From Myxococcales bacterium (GTDB lineage Bacteria > Myxococcota_A > Polyangia > Polyangiales > Polyangiaceae), in the NCBI GenBank assembly GCA_016720545.1, contig JADKKK010000035.1, positions 248,001 through 312,000 on the forward strand: a stretch of 64,000 nt of DNA. Reading direction: 5' to 3'. Under the pieces are notes generated by a model, which was not told where the DNA came from, made no database searches, and saw only the letters and a list, made by a program, of their open reading frames with translations. Within the stretch, counting starts at the first letter, position 1; every line of letters starts with the position of its first letter. Of the stretch, positions 9,031 through 17,310 are shown piece after piece. A program made the translations under genes and the position numbers.

Positions 9031-9222
9031 GGCTTGGGCCCCTCTCTCCGTCGCGCTCGCGTCGCTCTCGCGCGCCCGCGCGCGACGCGCGCTGAGACGC
9101 CCGGCGACCTTAGCCGACCCGGAGGCTCTCGGGGAAGACCGTCGACCGAAGCCCGCTTTCCGCGCGAATCAGGCGAATGTCGGTGCGGAGCTCCCGGGCT
9201 CGGTACTAGGCTTGGCTCCGCC

Positions 9223-10179
9223 ATGGCGGCACCCCACGTCCTCCCGTTCGAGAAGCCCATCGTCGAGCTCGTCGCGCGCGTCCGAGAGCTGCGCTCGCTC
9301 GCCGACGCCGACGCCAAGCTCCTCCCCGAGCTCCATCGCCTCGAGCAGAAGGCCAACCGGCTCGCGCGGGCGCTCTTCTCCGAGCTCACGCCGTGGCAGA
9401 AGGTCCAGCTCTCGCGCCACCCGAGCCGCCCGTACACGCTCGACTACGTGGCCGAGCTCTTCGAGGATTTCGTGGAGCTCGCGGGCGACCGCCTCTTCGC
9501 CAACGACGCGGCGATCGTCGGCGGCCTCGCGCGCTTCCGCGGGCGGAGCGTCGTCGTCGTGGGCCAGCAAAAGGGCCGCGGCGCGAAGGAGAACCTGAAG
9601 CGCAACTTCGGCATGCCCCACCCCGAGGGCTACCGGAAGGCCGAGCGCCTCTACGAGCTCGCCTCGCGCTTCGGCCTGCCGCTCCTCACGTTCATCGACA
9701 CGCCGGGCGCCTACCCGGGCATCGGCGCCGAGGAGCGCGGCCAGAGCGAGGCCATCGGCTCGTGCCTCGCCGCCATGTCGCGCGCCCGCGTCCCCGTCAT
9801 CGCGACGATCATCGGCGAGGGCGGCTCCGGCGGCGCGCTCGCCCTCGGCGTGGCCAACCGTGTGCATATCCTCGAGTACGGGACCTACAGCGTGATCACC
9901 CCGGAAGGCTGCGCGTCGATCCTCTGGAAAGACGGCACGAAAGCCGAGCTCGCGGCGGAGCGCCTCCGCATCACGGCCCCCGACCTGCTCCAGCTCGGCG
10001 TCGTGGACGAGATCGTCTCGGAGCCTCCTGGCGGCGCGCATCAGGACCCGGCGGGCGCGGCGCGGGCCGTCGGCGACGCGATCGCCGCGAGCCTCGCGAA
10101 GCTCGGCATGCTCACCCCCCACGAGCTCGTCGAGCAACGCTACGAGCGCTTCCGCGCGCTCGGAGCTTACAGCATCTGA
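9223..10179 (+). CDS. accA: acetyl-CoA carboxylase carboxyltransferase subunit alpha
   Basis: 318 residues, nearly the E. coli length (319). The alignment-level landmarks are all present: coiled N-terminal helix (RLEQKANRLARALFSELTPW), LSRHPSRPYTLDY, GRGAKENLKRNFGMPHPEGY, FIDTPGAYPGIGAEERGQSE, and IGEGGSGGALALGVANRVHI with SVITPEGCASILWKD. AccA and AccD form the carboxyltransferase that transfers CO2 from biotin to acetyl-CoA, the first step of fatty-acid synthesis. The frame is open further upstream, but ATG 9223 gives the family start. accD, accB and accC are not in the window, so this is a detached accA. Confidence 0.95.
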   Translation: MAAPHVLPFEKPIVELVARVRELRSLADADAKLLPELHRLEQKANRLARALFSELTPWQKVQLSRHPSRPYTLDYVAELFEDFVELAGDRLFANDAAIVGGLARFRGRSVVVVGQQKGRGAKENLKRNFGMPHPEGYRKAERLYELASRFGLPLLTFIDTPGAYPGIGAEERGQSEAIGSCLAAMSRARVPVIATIIGEGGSGGALALGVANRVHILEYGTYSVITPEGCASILWKDGTKAELAAERLRITAPDLLQLGVVDEIVSEPPGGAHQDPAGAARAVGDAIAASLAKLGMLTPHELVEQRYERFRALGAYSI

Positions 10180-10245
10180 CATAGCCCCACATTGGCCCGC
10201 GGCACGCGCTCGTTCAGGGCGATGCGGGACGGCCAATCGTCGTCA

Positions 10246-10275
10246 TTGCGCCTTTTCGATGTCGGAAATTATGCT
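10246..10275 (+). promoter_or_regulatory. putative sigma-70-type promoter of the SDR gene
   Basis: TTGCGC (10246-10251) and TATGCT (10270-10275) are separated by 18 nt in the most AT-rich patch of this intergenic region. The -10 ends 12 nt before the ATG at 10288, so a start site at the usual 6-7 nt would leave a leader of only a few bases. Prediction from consensus only. Confidence 0.45.
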
Positions 10276-10287
10276 AGACGGCGGGAT

Positions 10288-11049
10288 ATGTCGGCAGGTG
10301 TCTCCCTAGACGGAAGAGTAGCGGTCGTCACGGGCGCGAGCCGGGGCATCGGGCAGGCGATCGCCAAGTCGCTCGTGGACGCAGGCGCCAAGGTCGTGTG
10401 CGCGTCGCGCAAGATCGAGGGGCTCCAGGCCGTCACCAGCGCGCTTGGGCCGAACGCCCACGCGATCGCCGCTCACACGGGCCGAGCGGCCGACTGCGAC
10501 GCCCTGATCGCCGCCGCCGTCGAGCGCTTCGGTCAGGTCGACTACCTCGTGAACAACGCGGCCTCCAACCCGTACTTCGGGCCCCTCCTCGAGACCGACG
10601 CCGGCGCGTGGGACAAGACCTTCGAGGTCAACGTGAAGGGCTATTTCTGGATGATCCGCGCGTTCGTGCGGCACCTCCGCGCGCGCGGCGCGGAGAGCGG
10701 CGCCGTGGTCAGCGTGGCCAGCGTGGCGGGCCTGGAGTCGGCCCCCATGATGGGCGCGTACGGCATGACCAAGGCCGCCGTCATCTCAATGACCAAGACC
10801 CTCGCGTACGAGCTCGGCGGCTCCAACATTCGCGTGAACGCCATCGCGCCTGGCTTCGTCGACACGCGCTTCGCGGCGGCCATCGTCCAGAACGAGAGCC
10901 TCCTCTCCGAGGTCGTGAAGAAGACCCCCCTCGGTCGGGTCGCCCGGCCCGAGGAGATCGCCGGAGGCGTCGTGTACCTCCTGAGTGACGCGGCGAGCTA
11001 CCTGACGGGACACACGCTCGTCATCGACGGCGGAATGACGGTGTGTTGA
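10288..11049 (+). CDS. SDR-family oxidoreductase
   Basis: 253 residues, a classical short-chain dehydrogenase/reductase. The NAD(P) site is TGASRGIG near residue 15, then NNAA, and the catalytic Ser (VVSVASVAG) and Tyr/Lys (AYGMTKAAV). The C-terminus ends with the common 'TGHTLVIDGGMTVC'. An arginine soon after the first strand (CASRK) hints at NADP preference. ATG 10288 was chosen over upstream codons in the open frame because it gives the normal short N-terminus and sits just after a good -10 box. It may act on 3-oxoacyl or polyol substrates. Its nearness to accA and the ACP operon fits acyl chemistry but does not prove it. Confidence 0.88.
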   Translation: MSAGVSLDGRVAVVTGASRGIGQAIAKSLVDAGAKVVCASRKIEGLQAVTSALGPNAHAIAAHTGRAADCDALIAAAVERFGQVDYLVNNAASNPYFGPLLETDAGAWDKTFEVNVKGYFWMIRAFVRHLRARGAESGAVVSVASVAGLESAPMMGAYGMTKAAVISMTKTLAYELGGSNIRVNAIAPGFVDTRFAAAIVQNESLLSEVVKKTPLGRVARPEEIAGGVVYLLSDAASYLTGHTLVIDGGMTVC

Positions 11050-11160
11050 AGTGCTTGTCTGAGCAGAAGCGAACCAGTCACGTAGTTTCGGAGTAGTTTC
11101 GGGGGCGCTCCCCTGGCCGGCAGGCCACGCGAGCGAAGAGTGGTCGGTACCGTGGCGCAC

Positions 11161-12693
11161 ATGCAGTCGGGCCAAGTCATCGTCGGTAAGTACCGCCTGA
11201 ACCAGCTCCTGGGGACGGGCGGCATGGCCGAGGTGTGGTCCGCGACCAACGTCTTCACCGAGCGCGAGTTCGCGGTGAAGTTCATGAGCCCCGAGGTCGC
11301 CAAGACCCCCGAGCACGCGGCCCGCTTCCTGAAGGAGGCCAAGGTCTCCGCGCGGGTCAACCACCCGAACATCATCGAGATCATCGACGTCGGCCAGAGC
11401 GACGACCAGCAGCTCTTCATGGTGATGGAGCTGCTCTCGGGCGTGCCGCTCGAGGTGGCCATGCGGCGGCAGACCCCCCGCATGACGATCCCCGAGTTCG
11501 TCTTCGTGATGACGGAGGTGGCCTCGGCGCTCGCCGCGGCTCACCGCGCGGGTGTCGTCCACCGCGATCTGAAGCCGTCGAACATCTACCTCCACCGCGA
11601 CAAGAACCAGGCGGCGGTCCCGAAGGTGCTCGACTTCGGCGTGAGCAAGTTCCTCGACGACGGCGCCCCCAACATGGCGCTCACCATGGCCGGCACCGTC
11701 CTCGGCTCGCCGCTGTACATGAGCCCCGAGCAAGCCCGCGGCGACGGCGACCTCGACGGCCGCACCGACATCTTCGCGTTCGGAGCCATCCTCTTCGAGG
11801 GCCTCAGCGGGCTGCGACCGTACGACGCCGCGAACTTCAACGCGCTCATCGTCAAGATCGCCACGACGGCGCCGCGCGACATCGACGACTTCGCGCCCGA
11901 CGTCCCCGCGCCGCTCCGCGACGTGGTGAAGCTCTGCCTCGAGCCGGACCGGAACAAGCGCGTCGCCATGTTCGAGACGGTGGCCGAGGAGCTCATCAAG
12001 ATCCTCCCAGATCTCGAGCGTGAGCCCGCCCACCTGCCCGCGCCGATGACCATCCTCTCGACCGACGATCCCGACGCCACGAACGCGCTGCCGATCGTCC
12101 GGGCGGGCGATCGTCCGACGTCGGTGCCGCCGCCCGCCGCCCAGCTGGCCGCCCCGCACTTCGCCGCGTGGCAGAACCCCGCCGCGAACCTCTCTCACAC
12201 GACGGCCCCCACGTCCATCGCGCCCCCGGCGCCGCGCGCCGCGCCGCAGCCCGCCGTGTACGCGATGGGCGCCGCCGCCGCGGCGGTGATCCTCGCGTTG
12301 CTCATCGTCTTGGTCACGGTCCTTCGGCGCGAGCCCAAGATCATCACCGTGACCGGCGAGCCGCGGACCCCGGCGTCGGTGCCCGTGGTCGCTCCCGCCT
12401 CGGCCGCGCCCTCGTCGTCGATCCCGATGGTGAACGTCGACACGCTGCCGATGGCCGCCAAGCCCACGATTCCCTTGGAGAAAGGCCGCGGACGACTCAT
12501 CGTCTCGGCGTCGCCGGGCTGGTGCGTCGTCACCGTCGACGGGGTGTTGAAGGGCCCGACCCCCCTCCCCGCCCTCGACCTCTCGGCCGGCACACACCAC
12601 CTGCGCTGCGAGGCGCCTGGCAAGAAGCCAAAGGCCGTGAGCCTCATCATCACCGAGGCCGCGGCGGCGAACTACAAGTTCACGCTCGACTGA
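11161..12693 (+). CDS. membrane-anchored Ser/Thr protein kinase with PEGA-like extracytoplasmic domain
   Basis: About 510 residues. The kinase domain spans roughly residues 13-285: glycine loop LLGTGGMAEVW, ATP lysine EFAVKFM, catalytic loop VHRDLKPSN, DFGVSKFL, and the APE-equivalent YMSPEQARG. A Pro/Ala-rich juxtamembrane linker and one transmembrane helix (AAAAAVILALLIVLVTVL, near residue 370) follow. The last ~70 residues form a PEGA-like domain (GRLIVSASPGWCVVTVDG, LSAGTHHLRCEAPG). This is the Hanks-type kinase architecture common in myxobacteria, with kinase inside and sensor domain outside. The frame also offers GTG 11140; ATG 11161 gives the usual family start (MQSGQVIVGKYR). No phosphatase gene is adjacent. 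Confidence 0.92.
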   Translation: MQSGQVIVGKYRLNQLLGTGGMAEVWSATNVFTEREFAVKFMSPEVAKTPEHAARFLKEAKVSARVNHPNIIEIIDVGQSDDQQLFMVMELLSGVPLEVAMRRQTPRMTIPEFVFVMTEVASALAAAHRAGVVHRDLKPSNIYLHRDKNQAAVPKVLDFGVSKFLDDGAPNMALTMAGTVLGSPLYMSPEQARGDGDLDGRTDIFAFGAILFEGLSGLRPYDAANFNALIVKIATTAPRDIDDFAPDVPAPLRDVVKLCLEPDRNKRVAMFETVAEELIKILPDLEREPAHLPAPMTILSTDDPDATNALPIVRAGDRPTSVPPPAAQLAAPHFAAWQNPAANLSHTTAPTSIAPPAPRAAPQPAVYAMGAAAAAVILALLIVLVTVLRREPKIITVTGEPRTPASVPVVAPASAAPSSSIPMVNVDTLPMAAKPTIPLEKGRGRLIVSASPGWCVVTVDGVLKGPTPLPALDLSAGTHHLRCEAPGKKPKAVSLIITEAAAANYKFTLD

Positions 12694-12762
12694 AGCGACC
12701 GGACCGAAGCGACCGGATCGACGTGCGCCCGCCAGGCGCGCATGACACAACGAGGGGGCCCC

Positions 12763-14193
12763 ATGACATCTCCGAACCGCCGCGCACTCTCGCCCGCTCT
12801 TCGCGCCCTCTTCGCCGCGAGCCTGCTCGCCGCGAGCCTGGGGGGCGCCGGGGCGGCCTGTGGGATCACCACGGATCCCGGCCCGGCCGACGCGGCTACG
12901 CGCGAGACCGGCGGACAGGAGACGTCGGTGCCGGGCCCCGACGCCACGGCCGACGTGGCCCCCGACGCGACGACGGGCCCCGACGCCACGGCCGACGCGA
13001 CCACGGACGCGAGCGTGGACGCCACCCCCGACGCGACAACGGGCCCCGACGCCACGGCCGACGCCGCCGCAGACGCCACCCCCGACGCCACGGCCGACGC
13101 GATCGCCGACGCAGCGGACGCGGCCGACGCCGCGGACACCGCCGTGCCCCCCGTACCTCCCGCGGTGCGCTTCGTGGGCCGCTGGGACACGCGGTCCGCG
13201 CAGGGGCCGCGCGCGGCTTACCCGGCCTCGCGGGTCATGGCTCGGTTCGAAGGCACCGAGGTGAGCGTCCGCATGAACAACACGACCGGGTTCTCGGGCG
13301 GACCCGCCCGGTACGACGTGCTCATCGACGGGGTGCTCGAGCCGACACAGCTCGTCACCGTCACCGGCGTGGCGTCGTACCCGCTCGCGTCGGGCCTGGC
13401 CCCTGGCGTCCACTCCGTCGAGCTCTTGAAGCGCACCGAGGGGAACCTCGGCGTCACCACGTTCATGGGCTTCACCTTCGGCGCCGGCGGCACCCTCTTG
13501 TCGCCGCCGCCCACGCCCGATCGGCGCATCGAGGTCATCGCCGACTCCACGATCGACGGCTATGGCGTCGAGGGCATGGGCCCGAGCTGCCCGACCACCG
13601 AGCAGGTGCTGGCGAGCCACAGCCCGCGCCTCGGGGTCGCCGGCCTGGTGGGAGCCGACCTGGGCGCCGACACCATCATGGTCGCGTACTCGGGGAAGGG
13701 CCTCTACCAAAACGGCTACCTCCCCGACACCGCCACGATGGGCGTGCTCTACCCACGCACCCTCCCCGACGACGCGACGAGCGCGTGGGACTTCACCCGC
13801 TTCGTGCCGGACGTCGTCATCGTGTCGCTCGGCGGCACCGACTACGACGCAGCGAATCCGCCCGCGCCGCTCGCGGGGTTCACCGCGAAGTACGACGAGC
13901 TCATCACCAAGGTGCGCCTCCACGCCCCCGACGCCCATATTTTTCTCACGATCTACGCGCAGCTCAAGGACGTATACCCGGCGGGCTACTTCACGCGGAG
14001 GAACGTGCGCGCGGCCATCAACACGGTCGTCGCGAACCGCGCGGCGCTGGGTGACACCAAGGTCTACCTCCACGAGTGGCCCGAGAGCGTGCCATCGCAG
14101 GAGACCGGCTGCCAGTACCACGGCAACATCGCGCTCCACCAGAGCCTGGCCAACCACATCCTCCCGGTCATCCGCGCCAAGACCGGCTGGTAG
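12763..14193 (+). CDS. SGNH/GDSL esterase lipoprotein, carbohydrate-esterase-2-like
   Basis: 476 residues. Signal with Cys near residue 29 (GAGAACGIT), then an Asp/Ala/Thr linker of ~75 residues. Residues ~120-235 form a jelly-roll-like domain (FVGRWDTRSAQG, MARFEGTEVSVRMNN, YDVLIDGVLE), and the rest is an SGNH hydrolase. Its nucleophile block is atypical (EVIADSTIDGYG instead of GDSxTxG), followed by 'IVSLGGTDY' and a C-terminal 'GNIALHQSLANHI' with the catalytic-His position. The two-domain order matches CE2 acetyl-xylan/glucomannan esterases, which remove O-acetyl groups from polysaccharides. ATG 12763 is preferred over 12742 because of the GAGGGGG upstream. Confidence 0.8.
   Translation: MTSPNRRALSPALRALFAASLLAASLGGAGAACGITTDPGPADAATRETGGQETSVPGPDATADVAPDATTGPDATADATTDASVDATPDATTGPDATADAAADATPDATADAIADAADAADAADTAVPPVPPAVRFVGRWDTRSAQGPRAAYPASRVMARFEGTEVSVRMNNTTGFSGGPARYDVLIDGVLEPTQLVTVTGVASYPLASGLAPGVHSVELLKRTEGNLGVTTFMGFTFGAGGTLLSPPPTPDRRIEVIADSTIDGYGVEGMGPSCPTTEQVLASHSPRLGVAGLVGADLGADTIMVAYSGKGLYQNGYLPDTATMGVLYPRTLPDDATSAWDFTRFVPDVVIVSLGGTDYDAANPPAPLAGFTAKYDELITKVRLHAPDAHIFLTIYAQLKDVYPAGYFTRRNVRAAINTVVANRAALGDTKVYLHEWPESVPSQETGCQYHGNIALHQSLANHILPVIRAKTGW
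12961..13064 (+). repeat. 38-bp direct repeat in lipoprotein linker
   Basis: Bases 12961-12998 recur at 13027-13064 with one mismatch (66-bp period). They encode the duplicated PDATTGPDATADA segment of the esterase linker. The repeat is in frame, so length changes by slippage or recombination would not break the gene. Confidence 0.85.
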
Positions 14194-14242
14194 CAGGCGA
14201 AAGGCCCTATCCATCGAGGCGTTGTTCGTGCAGAGTGCACGC

Positions 14243-15148
14243 ATGCGCTGGCTCTACCACGCCCTCCCTAGGTCCCAGGCGACCGCGCTCCTCGCGGACG
14301 CGGCCTCCGAGCTCGCCCCAGCCACGGTCGAAAGCTTCGTGCACGCGTCCTTCCTCCCGCAGGTCGAGGCGAGCGCGCGCCTCTACGTCCCCCACGATCC
14401 GGTGGCGCTGCTCATCGATCCCCGGCGCGTCCCGCACCGCGTCGAGGTGGTCTCCACGCCGCGCGGCCCGATGCCGCACATCCACGGCGCCGTACCACGC
14501 GACGCGCTGGTAGGCGCGCTCGAGCTCGGCGAGCTGAGCGGTCAGGCCGCCGATCAGGTCGTCGGCACGCGCTTCGCGTTCGTCGCGTTCGAGGGCATGA
14601 CGCTCCTCGACCTCGTGGGCGTGCTCGACCCCGTCTCGCGCATCGCGAGCATGGGCTTCGACCCGGAGAGCACCTGCGAGGTCGTCTCGGGCACGCTCGG
14701 CACCTCGGTGTGGGAGGGCGCAGGCGCGCGCCTCTCGGTCGCCAAGGTGAGGCCCAACCTCGGCGGCTACGACGTGGTGATCCTGCCCGGCGGCCCGGGC
14801 GCACACTCGCTCGTGAGAGACACGGCGTTCTTGCGCTGGCTCGAGACCTATCCCCCGAACCGCCTCGCGGCCTCGGTGTGCACGGGCTCGTTGCTCTGGG
14901 CGGCGGCGGGGCGGCTGCGAGGCAAGCACGCGACCACCCACGCGAGCGCCCTCGACGCGCTGCGCGGGCTCGGCGCGCAGGTGAGCGACACGCCCCCACG
15001 CCTCGTGGCCGACACGGGCACGCTCACCGCCGGCGGCGTGACGGCCGGGCTCGACCTCGGCCTCGAGCTCGTGCGGCGCGTCGCGGGCGAGGCCACCGCG
15101 GCCGCGATCGCCCGCCAAATGGAGCTCCCGGCGGGGTTCGGCGCCTGA
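14243..15148 (+). CDS. DUF952 domain fused to DJ-1/PfpI (isonitrile-hydratase-like) domain
   Basis: 301 residues. Residues 1-95 match the DUF952 pattern (WLYHALP, ESFVHASFLPQVEASARLY, VALLIDPRRV, MPHIHGAV). Residues ~105-300 are a DJ-1/PfpI domain: FAFVAFEGMTLLDLVGVLDP, VVILPGGPGAHSL, and the nucleophile elbow SVCTGSLLWAAAG with the reactive Cys, then RGKHATTHASAL and TLTAGGVTAGLDLGLELV. The second part resembles the InhA/AraC-associated branch that includes isonitrile hydratases. The two halves usually occur as separate proteins, so the fusion implies linked functions. Start ATG 14243 lies 49 nt after the esterase gene. Confidence 0.85.
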   Translation: MRWLYHALPRSQATALLADAASELAPATVESFVHASFLPQVEASARLYVPHDPVALLIDPRRVPHRVEVVSTPRGPMPHIHGAVPRDALVGALELGELSGQAADQVVGTRFAFVAFEGMTLLDLVGVLDPVSRIASMGFDPESTCEVVSGTLGTSVWEGAGARLSVAKVRPNLGGYDVVILPGGPGAHSLVRDTAFLRWLETYPPNRLAASVCTGSLLWAAAGRLRGKHATTHASALDALRGLGAQVSDTPPRLVADTGTLTAGGVTAGLDLGLELVRRVAGEATAAAIARQMELPAGFGA

Positions 15149-15201
15149 AGCGTCGGCGCGCGCCCCCGAGGAGTTGCCTCTTCGAACGGCGTGACTCCCG
15201 A

Positions 15202-15315
15202 TTAGCTTCCAGCGAGTTGGCCAACGAAGTGCGCTTGGATCACCTTGAGCGGCCCCTGGAGCATTCCCACTTCCTTCGTGGAGCGGTCCCACTCGACAGC
15301 CTTCTTGTAGACCAT
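15202..15315 (-). CDS. possible 37-residue ORF or gene relic
   Basis: A short frame (MVYKKAVEWDRSTKEV..., ending FVGQLAGS) with balanced amino-acid use, unlike the Arg/Pro-rich random frames here. It has an ATG and a TAA stop but no clear ribosome site, and a stop codon lies three codons upstream of the ATG. It sits just downstream of the zinc-protease-like gene on the same strand. It could be a small protein or the last part of a lost gene. Confidence 0.25.
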   Translation of the reverse strand: MVYKKAVEWDRSTKEVGMLQGPLKVIQAHFVGQLAGS

Positions 15316-15321
15316 CGACCA

Positions 15322-16476
15322 CTATGACCGACACGCGGGCACGCGGTCCATACCGCCGAAGAACCTGTCGATCATCGCCTTCCACGTGCGCGCGTTCTCG
15401 GGCGGGCCGCACTTGAAGGGCCTCCCCGCCACGCGAGGGCCGAGACCGAGGAGCGCGCGCTGCTCGTCGAACACGCGCGTGGCGAGCTCGGCCGCATACT
15501 CGAGGACGATGTCGTTGCCCGGCTGGAACGCGTAGTACGTGCCACCCCGCACCTGGAGCGCGGTGGGGGCGTACGGCGCGAGGCAGGCGGTGCTCCGCGG
15601 CGCGGCTTGCGCGGTCGTGACCTTGCACCGCGCGAGGATGGCGTGGACGTCGGCGGAGAGGGCCCGGGCGGACCACGCGCGGGCCCCGCCGGAGCCGTCG
15701 CCGGAGCCCGCGTCGAGATCGTTCAAGTGGAAGATCTCGTGGAACGCCAGCGAGAGCACGCTCTCGGCGGAGACGTTCAGCGACCCCTGGACGTTGTACG
15801 AGTAGGTCCAGTCGCTCGCGTACCCCGAGGGCGTGCGCTTGCCGTCGAGCGAGCGCACGAACTCGACCACCAGCGGCGAGGCCTGGTACGCGAGGCCCGC
15901 GCGGTCCGCGGCGGGGGCGAGCTCGCGCGAGAGCGCCTTCTGGAACGCGTCGATCTTCATGAGCGCGGCGTGGAGCCACACGAGGTGCTTGCGGTCTTGA
16001 CCCGTCGGGAGCGTGGGGACGAGCCGGATCGTTCCGCGGTACGCGCCATCCATCGTGCGCGCCTCGCCCTGCCCGACGACCGTGCCGAACGACGTGTAGA
16101 GCTCTTGCACGAGCTCCTTCGCTTGGGGATCGCTCGCGTACCGAACGCCGAGCCAGCACGAGATCTTCTCGCGCGTGGCGCCCGCGCAGCGAGAGGCCTC
16201 GACCGGCACGCTGGTGCCAAAGAGGACGCGGCGCGCCGTGGCCTCGCTGATGGCGCGGTTGGGTGGCGTCGCGGTGGCGACGGGTGGGGCCGCGGAGGGG
16301 AGAGGCTCGCCAGGCGCGGGCTGCGACGGCGCGACGGACGTGGCGGGCGCGGGAGTCGGCGGTGCAGGCCGCGCGGGCGCGGTGGTCGCGGTCGGGCGGC
16401 TCTCGCAGCCGGGAAGGGCGAGGCCCAGCGCCATCGAGGCGAACCTGCAGAGGCGGCCGATCCGCGGGCGGAGCAT
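15322..16476 (-). CDS. lipoprotein with HExxH motif, putative zinc metalloprotease
   Basis: 384 residues from ATG 16476 (GTG 16485 is an alternative 4 nt after the upstream gene). Signal MLRPRIGRLCRF..., lipobox LALPGCES with Cys near residue 24, then an Ala/Pro linker to about residue 70. The folded part contains 'VLSLAFHEIFHLNDLDAG', a HEIFH zinc-binding motif with an acidic residue downstream, as in many zincins. Cysteines are frequent (for example 'KISCWLGV', 'STACLAPYA'), consistent with an exported protein. No named family is recognised. It probably sits on the outer-membrane or periplasmic face. Proteolytic activity is inferred from the motif alone. Confidence 0.65.
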   Translation of the reverse strand: MLRPRIGRLCRFASMALGLALPGCESRPTATTAPARPAPPTPAPATSVAPSQPAPGEPLPSAAPPVATATPPNRAISEATARRVLFGTSVPVEASRCAGATREKISCWLGVRYASDPQAKELVQELYTSFGTVVGQGEARTMDGAYRGTIRLVPTLPTGQDRKHLVWLHAALMKIDAFQKALSRELAPAADRAGLAYQASPLVVEFVRSLDGKRTPSGYASDWTYSYNVQGSLNVSAESVLSLAFHEIFHLNDLDAGSGDGSGGARAWSARALSADVHAILARCKVTTAQAAPRSTACLAPYAPTALQVRGGTYYAFQPGNDIVLEYAAELATRVFDEQRALLGLGPRVAGRPFKCGPPENARTWKAMIDRFFGGMDRVPACRS

Positions 16477-16489
16477 GAGGCTCACGCGC

Positions 16490-17215
16490 TCAGCGGGCGC
16501 CCCGCGCCCGGCGCGCGCGAGGGTGTGCGGCCTCCTCCTCGGCTTCGGCCTGCGCGAGCAGCTCTTCCTCGACGTGGGAGACCACGCGGGGCGGCTCGGC
16601 GTCGGGCGCGGGACCGCGGGCCACGTCGACACGCACGCCCACGCGCGGCTGGGCGGCGATCCCACGGAAGCGAAACAGCACCCTCCCCTCGTCGTCGACG
16701 TCGACGGCGAGCTCGTCGGGGCGCTCCTTCGCCATCTGGGTGAGGTAGTTGTCCCCCACCGGCGCGCTCACGCGGAGCGCGGCGGCCACGTCGTCCTTCG
16801 TCAGGATGCCCCCACGCGCTCGCGCGAGCCCGTAGATCGCCTTCTCGCGGACCGCCAGCTCGGCGTGCTTTCCGCTGGTCGAGAGGGACTTGCCGCTCAT
16901 GACGAGGCCAATGCCCAGCGCCAGCGAGACGAGGAGCATGGGGACGCCGAGCGCCCAGCCAACGATGCCGTCGGGCCAAATCGCCTGAGCGAGCGCCCCG
17001 ACGACGCCGGAGACGCTGACACCGAAGAACAGCACGAGCCAGCCGAACACCCTCGCGAGCACGCCGCCGACCTGCGACGGCTGGCCGGCGAGGTTGAGCG
17101 ACTCGGTCGGCGAGGCGAGCGGTCGCATCGCGCCGCAGGCCATGCAGTAGGCCATCACCCCCCGGTAGACGACGGGCACGTCGCTCTGACAGTACGGGCA
17201 CACGCCCCCCAACAT
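16490..17215 (-). CDS. zinc-ribbon membrane protein with C-terminal winged-helix-like region
   Basis: 241 residues from ATG 17215 (GTG 17236 also in frame). It starts with a four-cysteine zinc ribbon (VCPYCQSDVPVVYRGVMAYC then MACG). Two transmembrane helices follow at about residues 60-80 and 90-115 (VFGWLVLFFGVSVSGVVGAL; LGVPMLLVSLALGIGLVM). A cytoplasmic segment then resembles a winged helix (REKAIYGLARARGGILTKDDVAAAL...), and the tail is rich in Glu, Ala and Arg. The stop is only a few bases before the HExxH lipoprotein start, suggesting an operon. No function can be assigned. Confidence 0.7.
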   Translation of the reverse strand: MLGGVCPYCQSDVPVVYRGVMAYCMACGAMRPLASPTESLNLAGQPSQVGGVLARVFGWLVLFFGVSVSGVVGALAQAIWPDGIVGWALGVPMLLVSLALGIGLVMSGKSLSTSGKHAELAVREKAIYGLARARGGILTKDDVAAALRVSAPVGDNYLTQMAKERPDELAVDVDDEGRVLFRFRGIAAQPRVGVRVDVARGPAPDAEPPRVVSHVEEELLAQAEAEEEAAHPRARRARGAR

Positions 17216-17310
17216 GCGCCTTCCCGTGGCGGACACAAGCAGAAGCGGAGCGGGGGGGCGTCCCGGGGGCGTCCGGCGCCCTCCGCGGGCCGGGCTGCTA
17301 TGCGGCCCTC

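Noticed and set aside
11140..11160. GTG 11140 as start of the Ser/Thr kinase
   Set aside because: ATG 11161 gives the usual short N-terminus before the kinase domain; kept only as an alternative.
10786..14244. Very long antisense open frame (about 1150 codons) on the minus strand
   Set aside because: It overlaps three well-supported plus-strand genes, is Arg/Gly/Val-rich, and matches no family. Such antisense frames are expected in 70% GC DNA with GC-rich third positions.
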